Shown: positions 57,545 to 64,000 of the stretch, in pieces
Layout of the letters: each line of letters opens with the position of its first letter
Numbering within the stretch: position 1 is the stretch's first letter
DNA from: Panacagrimonas sp.
GTDB taxonomy: Bacteria; Pseudomonadota; Gammaproteobacteria; Nevskiales; Nevskiaceae
NCBI RefSeq assembly: GCF_020697055.1
Contig: NZ_JAJFBP010000009.1
Coordinates: 1-64,000, forward strand
Length of the DNA: 64,000 bases
Reading direction: 5' to 3'
The notes under the pieces: model-generated
What the model was told of the DNA's origin: nothing
Database searches by the model: none
Seen by the model: only the letters and a program-made list of their open reading frames with translations
Program-made: the position numbers and the translations under genes

Positions 57545-58569
57545 TCGTCCGCGCAAAAGCGCCTCTGCGGCTGGGTCTGGCCGGCGGCGGCACCGACGTG
57601 TCGCCCTACTCCGATACCTACGGCGGATGCGTGCTCAACGCGAGCATCGACATGCACGCCTACACCACGATCGAACCGCTGCCCAACGGCGGGCTCGAGT
57701 TCGTGGCAAAGGATCTGCAGCAGTCCTTCAGTGCGCCGACCGGAGCGGCGGTGCCGCTGGAAGGCGCGCTGATGCTGCACAAGGCCGTGCACGCGCGGGT
57801 CGTGCACGATTTCATGGGCGGGCGACGTTCGCTGCCGGTTCGCGTCACCACCTATTCGGACGCCCCGCCCGGATCGGGCCTGGGCACGTCCTCGACGCTG
57901 GTGGTGTCGATCCTGGCGGCCTACCAGGAACTGCTGAAGCTGCCGCTGGGCGATTACGACCTCGCCAAGCTCGCGTACGACATCGAGCGGCGCGACTGCG
58001 GTCTGTCGGGCGGCAAGCAGGATCAGTACGCGGCGACGTTCGGCGGTGTGAACTTCATGGAGTTCTCGGCCGACGACAAGGTGGTCATCAATCCGCTGCG
58101 GATCCGCGAGCCGATCCTCAACGAGCTGCACTCGCGCATGCTGCTGTACTACACCGGGCAGTCGCGCGAGTCGGCCAAGATCATCGACGACCAGATCAGG
58201 GCGGTGTCGACCGACAACCGCCAGTCGGTCGACTCGATGCACGAGGTCAAGCGCATCGCCTTCGAGATGAAGGAGCGTCTGCTCAAGAACGATCTCGACG
58301 GCGTCACCGACCTGTTCCGGTCGTCGTGGGAAGCCAAGAAGAAGATGGCGGCTTCGATTTCCAACGCCGACATCGAGCGCGCCGCGGGTGTGGCGATGGA
58401 TGCCGGAGCGCAGGCGGTGAAGGTCTCCGGCGCGGGCGGCGGCGGCTTCATGATCATCCTGACCAACCCGACACAGAAGCTCGACGTCCAGCGCGCGCTG
58501 GCCGACACCGGCGGACAATTCGTCCGTTTCAACTTCGTCTCTCAAGGAGTCCAGACATGGGCGCGATAA
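57541..58569 (+). CDS. hddA: D-glycero-D-manno-heptose 7-phosphate kinase
   Basis: 342 residues from a GTG overlapping the polymerase stop. GHMP kinase motif 1 (APLRLGLAGGGTDVSPY, residues 7-23), the ATP loop PPGSGLGTSS at 109-118 and the C-terminal motif VSGAGGGGFM are clear. The AGGGTDVSPY form is that of HddA. It phosphorylates C1 of the heptose 7-phosphate in the GDP-D-alpha-D-heptose pathway. Its end overlaps gmhA by 13 bases. Confidence 0.93.
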   Translation: MIVRAKAPLRLGLAGGGTDVSPYSDTYGGCVLNASIDMHAYTTIEPLPNGGLEFVAKDLQQSFSAPTGAAVPLEGALMLHKAVHARVVHDFMGGRRSLPVRVTTYSDAPPGSGLGTSSTLVVSILAAYQELLKLPLGDYDLAKLAYDIERRDCGLSGGKQDQYAATFGGVNFMEFSADDKVVINPLRIREPILNELHSRMLLYYTGQSRESAKIIDDQIRAVSTDNRQSVDSMHEVKRIAFEMKERLLKNDLDGVTDLFRSSWEAKKKMAASISNADIERAAGVAMDAGAQAVKVSGAGGGGFMIILTNPTQKLDVQRALADTGGQFVRFNFVSQGVQTWAR

Positions 58570-59177
58570 ACGTGGCCGCGGTGAGGGCGATGATCGTCGC
58601 CTCGCTCGAGGCCAAGCAGAAAGTCCTGGGCGACGAGCGACTGCTGGCCGCCATCGTCGAGGTCGCGGAGCAGGTCGAGCGTGCGCTGCGCGCCGGCAAC
58701 AAGGTGATGCTCGCGGGCAACGGCGGCTCGGCCGCGGACTCGCAGCACATCGCGGCGGAGTTCGTCAGCCGTTTCGAGTTCGATCGGCCGGGACTGCCGT
58801 CGATCGCGCTGACCACCGACACCTCGATGCTCACCGCCATCGGCAACGATTACGGCTACGAGCACGTGTTCTCCCGCCAGGTGCAGGCCAACGGACGTGC
58901 CGGCGACGTCTTCATCGGCATCTCCACGTCCGGCAACTCCAAGAACGTCATGCTGGCCGTCGAAGCGTGCAAGAAGATGGGCATCACCACCGTGGCGCTG
59001 TGCGGCGCCGGCGGCAAGCTCAAGGATCTGTGCGACCACGCGCTGGCGGTACCGTCCACGCACACCCCGCGCATCCAGGAGAACCACATCCTGATCGGCC
59101 ACGCCATCTGCGCGCTGGTCGAAGAAGCGATCTGGGGCGAAGAGTACAAACCCAAACCGGCCCTCAAAGCCTTGTGA
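58557..59177 (+). CDS. gmhA: Phosphoheptose isomerase
   Basis: 206 residues with CAAGGAG upstream, a single SIS domain. GNGGSAADSQHIAAEF (about 61-76) and the SGNSKNV and QENHILIGH segments match GmhA (sedoheptulose-7-phosphate isomerase). It supplies heptose-7-phosphate for HddA. It overlaps hddA by 13 bases. Confidence 0.95.
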   Translation: MGAINVAAVRAMIVASLEAKQKVLGDERLLAAIVEVAEQVERALRAGNKVMLAGNGGSAADSQHIAAEFVSRFEFDRPGLPSIALTTDTSMLTAIGNDYGYEHVFSRQVQANGRAGDVFIGISTSGNSKNVMLAVEACKKMGITTVALCGAGGKLKDLCDHALAVPSTHTPRIQENHILIGHAICALVEEAIWGEEYKPKPALKAL

Positions 59178-59283
59178 TCGGCATTCGACTCGGTGCGTCG
59201 CGGCGCGGCCGCGACGGGGTGCGGGACGCGGCCCGCCCGATCAAGGCGATCCGGCATCGTCCGATCGGCTCGCGGGTGCGCAC

Positions 59284-59988
59284 GTGATCGATCAGGCGGT
59301 CATCCTCGCCGGAGGCTTCGGCACGCGGCTCGCGGCCGTGGTCTCTGACGTGCCCAAGCCGATGGCGCCCGTTGCCGGCCGGCCGTTCCTCGAACGCCTG
59401 CTCGATCGGCTCGAATCGCAGGGCGTCCGCCACGCGGTGCTGGCGGTCGGCTATCGCAGCCAGATCATCCGCTCGCATTTCGGCGCGGCGCGCGGCGCGA
59501 TGAAGCTGAGCTACTCGGAGGAGACCGAACCGCTGGGCACCGGCGGTGCGTTGCGACAGGCGTTCGACTCGCAGGCGCTGAGTCGCGCCATCGCGCTCAA
59601 CGGCGACACCTGGTGCGACGTCGATCTGCACGCGCTGTCGCGCAGCCACGCCGCCGCCGGCACGCTGGCGACGCTCACGCTGGTCCACCAGGACGACGCC
59701 TCGCGCTTCGGCACCGTGGACATCGATCCACGCGGACGGGTCAGCGGGTTTCGCGAAAAGCGCCCCGACGCGGGCGGCGGACTGATCAACGCCGGCGTCT
59801 ACGCGCTGGATCGCGGCGTGTTCGACCTGGCGCCGGCGGCGATGCGCTTTTCGTTCGAGAACGACGTGCTGCAGGCGCGCGCCGCCGAGGGCCGCTTCGG
59901 ATCGCACATCGCGCACGGCGCCACGTTCATCGACATCGGCGTGCCGGACGACTACGCGCGCGCCCAGACGCTGCTGGCCCGCGCATGA
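59284..59988 (+). CDS. hddC: D-glycero-alpha-D-manno-heptose-1-phosphate guanylyltransferase
   Basis: 234 residues from a GTG start. Nucleotidyltransferase motif AGGFGTRL (about 8-15) with PKPMAPVAGRPFL, then LGTGGALRQAF, GDTWCDVDL and a FIDIGVPDDYARA end. This form is typical of HddC-like sugar-1-phosphate nucleotidyltransferases. It activates the heptose as GDP-heptose. A 106-base gap to gmhA shows no gene; its stop overlaps the next ATG. Confidence 0.9.
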   Translation: MIDQAVILAGGFGTRLAAVVSDVPKPMAPVAGRPFLERLLDRLESQGVRHAVLAVGYRSQIIRSHFGAARGAMKLSYSEETEPLGTGGALRQAFDSQALSRAIALNGDTWCDVDLHALSRSHAAAGTLATLTLVHQDDASRFGTVDIDPRGRVSGFREKRPDAGGGLINAGVYALDRGVFDLAPAAMRFSFENDVLQARAAEGRFGSHIAHGATFIDIGVPDDYARAQTLLARA

Positions 59989-60770
59989 GCACGCAAATCG
60001 GCAACCCGGCGGCGGGGACGGTGAACGTCGCGGGCGTGGAGCTGCACGACCTGTCGCGCGCCGAACTGCTGCAGCGCCTCAACGACGGGGTGTTCTTCAA
60101 CCCCAACGTCGACGTGATCATGAAGCTGCGCCGCGATCCCGAATTCTTCGAGATGTTCCATCGCGCCGAGTTCCGCATCTGCGACAGCCGCATCGTCGAG
60201 CTCGGCGCGCGGTTCCTCGGGACGCCGGTCAAGGAGAAGATCTCCGGCTCGGATTTCTTCGGCGAGTTCTGCCACTACCACCGCGCCAACCCCGACGTTC
60301 GCGTGTTCCTGCTCGGCGCCGGGCCGGGTGTCGCGGAGCAGGCTCGGCGGCGCATCAACGATCGTGAAGGTCGCGAGATCATCGTGGCCGCGCATTCGCC
60401 CAGCTTCGGTTTCGAGCACAAGCCGCAGGAGAGCAGCGAACTGGTCGATCGCGTCAACGCGTCGGGCGCAACCGTGCTGGCGGTGGGCGTGGGCGCGCCC
60501 AAGCAGGAGAAGTGGATCATGCGCAACCGCGACTACATGCCCGGTGTGCGCGTGTTCATGGCGGTGGGCGCCACCATCGACTTCGAGGCCGGCGTGCTGC
60601 CGCGCGCGCCCGAATGGATGCAGAAGTTCGGCGTGGAGTGGGCGTACCGGCTGTGGCGCGAGCCGCGCCGGCTGTGGCGCCGCTATCTGCTGGAGAACAC
60701 CCCCTTCCTGTGGTTGATGGTGCTCCAGCGGCTCGGGCGGCTGCCGGGTACGCCGCAGCACAGGCACTGA
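59985..60770 (+). CDS. WecG/TagA/CpsF family glycosyltransferase
   Basis: 261 residues starting four bases inside the hddC stop (ATGA overlap). The hallmark GVGAPKQEKWI motif is near residue 170, with KISGSDFF near 85 and a C-terminal WMQKFGVEWAYRLWREPRRLWRRY segment typical of the family, which attaches to the membrane. These enzymes add ManNAcA, ManNAc or glucose-type sugars to a lipid-linked acceptor early in repeat-unit assembly. Confidence 0.93.
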   Translation: MSTQIGNPAAGTVNVAGVELHDLSRAELLQRLNDGVFFNPNVDVIMKLRRDPEFFEMFHRAEFRICDSRIVELGARFLGTPVKEKISGSDFFGEFCHYHRANPDVRVFLLGAGPGVAEQARRRINDREGREIIVAAHSPSFGFEHKPQESSELVDRVNASGATVLAVGVGAPKQEKWIMRNRDYMPGVRVFMAVGATIDFEAGVLPRAPEWMQKFGVEWAYRLWREPRRLWRRYLLENTPFLWLMVLQRLGRLPGTPQHRH

Positions 60771-60777
60771 GGCGCGC

Positions 60778-62289
60778 GTGCTCTTCAATTCGCCGGAATT
60801 CCTGTTCGCGTTCCTGCCGCTGACGCTGGCGTTGTTCTTCCTGTTCGGAAGCCGGCTGGGCGCACGCGCCGCGATGTTCTGGCTGATCGCCGCCTCGCTG
60901 TTCTTCTACAGCTGGTGGGAGCCCAAGAATCTGCTGCTGCTGGTGTTCTCGCTGCTGTTCAACTACCGGCTCTCGCAGTGGCTGATCGCCCGCACCGAGG
61001 CCGGGCGGCCGAGCAAGCCCGGACTGGTCCTGGGCATCGCGGTGAACCTGGGACTGCTGGGCTGGTTCAAGTACGCCAATTTCTTCGCCGACAACATCGG
61101 ATCGCTGGTCGGCCGGGATTGGGACTTCGGCACGATCGTGCTGCCCCTGGCGATCTCGTTCTTCACCTTCCAGCAGATCAGCTACCTGGTGGACGGCTAT
61201 CGCGGGCAGGTGCAGCGCTGCTCGGCGCTGGACTACACGCTGGTGGTCACGTTCTTCCCGCACCTGATCGCGGGCCCGATCGTGCGCTACCAGTCGGTCC
61301 TGCCGCAGTTCAAGGTTCCCGGCGTGTTCGCCTGGGACGCCAATCGCGTCGGCTGCGGCCTGACGCTGTTCGTGATGGGCCTGTTCAAGAAGATGGTGTT
61401 CGCCGACGGCATCGCGCCGTACGCGAACTCGGCGTTCGATGCGGCCGCGCAGGGCGTGACGCTGACTTTCAGCGAAGCCTGGATCGGTGCGCTGGCCTAC
61501 ACCTGCCAGCTCTATTTCGATTTCTCCGGCTACTCGGACATGGCGATCGGCATCGCCTGGATGTTCGGCATCCGCTTCGCGCTCAACTTCGACTCGCCGT
61601 ACAAGGCCACGTCGATCATCGATTTCTGGCGGCGCTGGCACATGACGCTGTCGGCGTTCCTGCGCGACTACCTCTACATCGCGCTCGGCGGAAGCCGCCA
61701 CGGCGCGGTACGCCGCTACGCCAACCTCGCGACCACGATGCTGCTCGGCGGCCTGTGGCACGGCGCCGGCTGGACGTTCGTCGTGTGGGGCGGCCTGCAC
61801 GGCTCGTATCTGGTGGTGAACCACGGCTGGCGCGCGCTGTCGGCGCGCCTGGGTTTCACAGACGAGCGCCCGCTGCTGCCGCGACCGGTCGCGTGGCTGA
61901 TCACGTTCCTGGCGGTGGTCGCGGCCTGGGTGCTGTTCCGCGCCCACGACCTGTCCTCGGCCGGCTCGATGCTGGCCTCGATGGTCGGCGTCCACGGCTT
62001 CGAGTGGGCGTTCACCGCCAACGTCGGCATCCCGCGGCGCTACGCGGTGATCGGCATCGTCGTGCTGCTGGGCATCGCGGTGACCATGCCCAACACGCAG
62101 CAGTGGCTCGCGCGTTTTTCGCCCGCACTGGACCGGCCGGATCGCACGCTGTTGCGTCCGGTCCAGCGCATGGTGGATCGGGTGCACTGGCGGCCGGGCG
62201 TGATGTGGAGCGCGCTGGGCGGCGCGATGGCGGCGGCGTGCGTGCTGTCGCTGACGCGCGTCAGCCAGTTCATCTACTTCCAGTTCTGA
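60778..62289 (+). CDS. MBOAT family O-acyltransferase (AlgI/DltB-like)
   Basis: 503 residues from a GTG start, about eleven membrane helices. The MBOAT core has LWHGAGW with His328 and the invariant His341 in GGLHGSY. It passes acyl groups (often acetyl) across the inner membrane for sugars of a secreted polymer, as AlgI does for alginate. The following SGNH-like gene is its usual partner. Confidence 0.93.
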   Translation: MLFNSPEFLFAFLPLTLALFFLFGSRLGARAAMFWLIAASLFFYSWWEPKNLLLLVFSLLFNYRLSQWLIARTEAGRPSKPGLVLGIAVNLGLLGWFKYANFFADNIGSLVGRDWDFGTIVLPLAISFFTFQQISYLVDGYRGQVQRCSALDYTLVVTFFPHLIAGPIVRYQSVLPQFKVPGVFAWDANRVGCGLTLFVMGLFKKMVFADGIAPYANSAFDAAAQGVTLTFSEAWIGALAYTCQLYFDFSGYSDMAIGIAWMFGIRFALNFDSPYKATSIIDFWRRWHMTLSAFLRDYLYIALGGSRHGAVRRYANLATTMLLGGLWHGAGWTFVVWGGLHGSYLVVNHGWRALSARLGFTDERPLLPRPVAWLITFLAVVAAWVLFRAHDLSSAGSMLASMVGVHGFEWAFTANVGIPRRYAVIGIVVLLGIAVTMPNTQQWLARFSPALDRPDRTLLRPVQRMVDRVHWRPGVMWSALGGAMAAACVLSLTRVSQFIYFQF

Positions 62290-62299
62290 CGAGGACCGC

Positions 62300-63310
62300 A
62301 TGAGCGACGGCCGGTTCTCGTTCGTGGCGTTCGCAGGCGTGCTGCTGCTGGTGCTGGGGCTGGCCGGCGCGCTCAACTACCTGGTCGATCCGCTGTGGTA
62401 CGCGAAGGGCAACCGGATCACCGACAAGAACTTCTCGTTCAACGAGCGCATCTCCAAGATCAACCTGCTGAACCGTACCGCCGACCAGGACTGGGACTGC
62501 CTGATCCTGGGCTCGTCGCGCGTGACGATGCTGCGCCAGTCGCGGTTCGAAGGACTGCGCTGCTTCAACCTCGCGCTCAAGGGCGCCGAGGCGGCCGAGG
62601 AGCTCGCCTACGGCCGCCATGCGCGCGACAAGGGTCTGCGGCCGCGCGTGCTGATCGTGGCCGTGGACGATTTCAACTTCATCGAGCGCAGGCAGACCGC
62701 GCGCCGCGCGGCGCCGCGCGTCGAGGGCACGCCCAGCGCCTGGCATGCATTCTTCTCCACCGACGTGCTGACGTTCTCGCTGATGACGCTGGCCGGGGTC
62801 TCGCCGGAGTCCAACTACTACGATCGTCGTTTCGAACAGCAGCTGCTGTATGCGCCGCCGCCGTTCGAGCCCAAGGTCGAGGACAAGCCCGATCTGCCGT
62901 GCTCGATGGAGCACGTCGAGACGTTCCGGCAGCTGCGCGCGCTGTTCCCCGAGGCCAGGGCGCTGGCCTACGCGCCGCTGATGTCGCCGTGGTACCAGTT
63001 CACCGACGTCTACACGCGCGGCCTGCTCGACTGCACGATCGAGGCGTTCCACGCCGTGTCGCGCGACTACGACGCCTTTCTCGACTTCGGCATTCCCAGC
63101 CCGGTCACGCTCGACAATTCGCTGACGCTCGACGGGACGCACTACACGCCCGAGGCCAACGACGCGGTCGCGCGCGGACTGCAGGGCCAGGCCGGCGAGA
63201 TGGCCCTCGACGTCAAGGCCATGAGCCTCGAGCAATACCGAGGGGCGGTGCGTTCGCGCCTTCATGCGTTCGCCGCCGAGCACCGGCTGCTCGGCCTGTG
63301 GAAGGACTGA
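62300..63310 (+). CDS. SGNH-hydrolase-like O-acetylation partner of MBOAT
   Basis: 336 residues: an N-terminal membrane anchor (about 7-30), then a periplasmic SGNH-like domain. The nucleophile block is ILGSSRVTM (serine 72/73) and the catalytic Asp/His block is DGTHYTPEAN (D278, H281). This layout resembles AlgJ/AlgX and the acyltransferase partners that receive the acyl group from the MBOAT and put it on the polymer. It lies 10 bases after the MBOAT gene. Confidence 0.82.
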   Translation: MSDGRFSFVAFAGVLLLVLGLAGALNYLVDPLWYAKGNRITDKNFSFNERISKINLLNRTADQDWDCLILGSSRVTMLRQSRFEGLRCFNLALKGAEAAEELAYGRHARDKGLRPRVLIVAVDDFNFIERRQTARRAAPRVEGTPSAWHAFFSTDVLTFSLMTLAGVSPESNYYDRRFEQQLLYAPPPFEPKVEDKPDLPCSMEHVETFRQLRALFPEARALAYAPLMSPWYQFTDVYTRGLLDCTIEAFHAVSRDYDAFLDFGIPSPVTLDNSLTLDGTHYTPEANDAVARGLQGQAGEMALDVKAMSLEQYRGAVRSRLHAFAAEHRLLGLWKD

Positions 63311-63314
63311 GGCG

Positions 63315-64000
63315 ATGACGCTCGCCGCCGCCGCCCTGCTGGTGCTGGTCTCGCTGCCGGTCTGGTTCGTGGCCGCCTACCTGCTGCTGCTGACCCTGCT
63401 CAGCGGCAGGCCGGAGGTGCCACGCGCGGTGGCACGAAGCGCGCGCTTCGTGGTGGTGGTGCCGGCGCACGACGAGGCGGCCGGCATCGCGCGGACCGTG
63501 CGCAGCCTGCTCGCGCTCGACTGGCCGACGCACGCGCGCCGCGTGTGCGTGGTGGCGGACAACTGCACCGATGCGACCGCGGACCTCGCCCGTGCGGCCG
63601 GCGCCGAAGTGATCGAGCGCCAGGACGACGAGCGTCGCGGCAAGGGCTATGCGCTGGAGTTCGCGTTCGCGCAGCTGCTTGCGCAGGGCGGTTTCGACGC
63701 CGTGGTCGTGGTCGACGCCGACACCGCGGTGTCGGCGCAGCTGCTCGCGGCGTTCGCGGCGCGGCTGGAACGCGGCGCACAGGCCTGCCAGGCGTTCTAC
63801 GGCGTGCTCAACCCGCACGCCGGCTGGCGCACGCGGCTGATCACGATCGCGCTGGCGATCTTCCATCGGCTGCGCGGGCGCGGGCGCGAAGCGCTCGGTC
63901 TGTCCTGCGGCCTGCGCGGCAACGGCATGTGCTTCACCGCGGACACGCTGCGGCGCGTTCCGCATCGCGCGTTCTCGATCGTCGAGGACCTCGAATACGG
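63315..64000 (+). CDS. Glycosyltransferase family 2, truncated at window edge
   Basis: 228 codons are seen; the frame is open at the right edge. An N-terminal membrane helix (about 4-26) is followed by a GT-A domain: VVVVPAHDEAAG, ADNCTDAT, VVVDADT (metal-binding DxD) and the acceptor-binding RGNGMCF and EDLEYG. The QxxRW motif that would mark a processive synthase lies beyond the edge. It starts four bases after the SGNH gene and probably adds a sugar to the polymer of this locus. Confidence 0.88.
   Translation, partial: MTLAAAALLVLVSLPVWFVAAYLLLLTLLSGRPEVPRAVARSARFVVVVPAHDEAAGIARTVRSLLALDWPTHARRVCVVADNCTDATADLARAAGAEVIERQDDERRGKGYALEFAFAQLLAQGGFDAVVVVDADTAVSAQLLAAFAARLERGAQACQAFYGVLNPHAGWRTRLITIALAIFHRLRGRGREALGLSCGLRGNGMCFTADTLRRVPHRAFSIVEDLEY

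Noticed and set aside
59178-59283. A missing small gene between gmhA and hddC
   Set aside because: The 106 bases have no start with a ribosome binding site and no recognisable peptide; probably leftover spacer.

Overview
The window is GC-rich, densely coded DNA from a gammaproteobacterium. The gene order around rpmH-dnaA-dnaN-recF-gyrB, the lexA-imuA-imuB-dnaE2 cassette, the neighbouring gmhB/glyS/glyQ block and the DUF971-ubiE-ubiJ-ubiB run together suggest the Xanthomonadales (Lysobacterales). This placement is inference from gene content and order; no 16S gene is present. The window sits on the chromosomal origin. Left of dnaA the replication genes lie on the minus strand, and right of rpmH a long run lies on the plus strand, as expected if replication starts near 21.9-23.6 kb.

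Layout. 0-3.8 kb: the end of an RtcB RNA ligase gene, a slipin with an internally triplicated N-terminus, two unusual tRNA-like genes, a possible small transcription unit, and a TrpB2-type tryptophan synthase beta chain. 3.9-12 kb: an SOS mutagenesis operon (LexA box, lexA, a VOC/glyoxalase-like gene, imuA, imuB, dnaE2), then a YdbH-like envelope protein and apaG. 12.4-17 kb: a DUF5924/DUF2914 membrane protein, a two-domain fatty acyl-CoA reductase and a TetR regulator. 17.2-31.2 kb: gyrB, recF (with two perfect parS sites inside the gene), dnaN, a likely oriC, dnaA, rpmH, rnpA, yidD, yidC, mnmE, DUF971, ubiE, ubiJ, ubiB. 31.2-42.3 kb: mostly minus-strand housekeeping genes (C-terminal processing protease, aldehyde dehydrogenase, IMPase-like phosphatase, gmhB, glyS, glyQ), with a secreted lactonase-like metallo-hydrolase, a GST and small envelope proteins, plus TetR and folB on the plus strand. 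42.4-53.4 kb: glnA behind a sigma-54 promoter, ydfG, an alpha/beta hydrolase, a GST, a CoA-transferase/hydrolase, rdgC, an M24 peptidase, speA and speE.

53.4 kb to the end is the start of a surface-polysaccharide locus: a methyltransferase and a secreted family 9 glucanase on the minus strand, then on the plus strand a Wzy/O-antigen-ligase-like polymerase, hddA, gmhA, hddC (GDP-D-glycero-alpha-D-manno-heptose synthesis), a WecG/TagA-type glycosyltransferase, an MBOAT O-acyltransferase, its SGNH-like partner and a truncated family 2 glycosyltransferase. It predicts an O-acylated, heptose-containing polymer. The fourth heptose enzyme, gmhB, lies about 20 kb away and lacks the usual zinc ligands.

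Non-coding signals include three GTAG-headed REP-like repeats, two of which supply the stop codon of the gene they follow, several intrinsic terminators, a perfect LexA box, two parS sites, a perfect DnaA box and a -24/-12 promoter. No insertion sequence, prophage or CRISPR array was seen.
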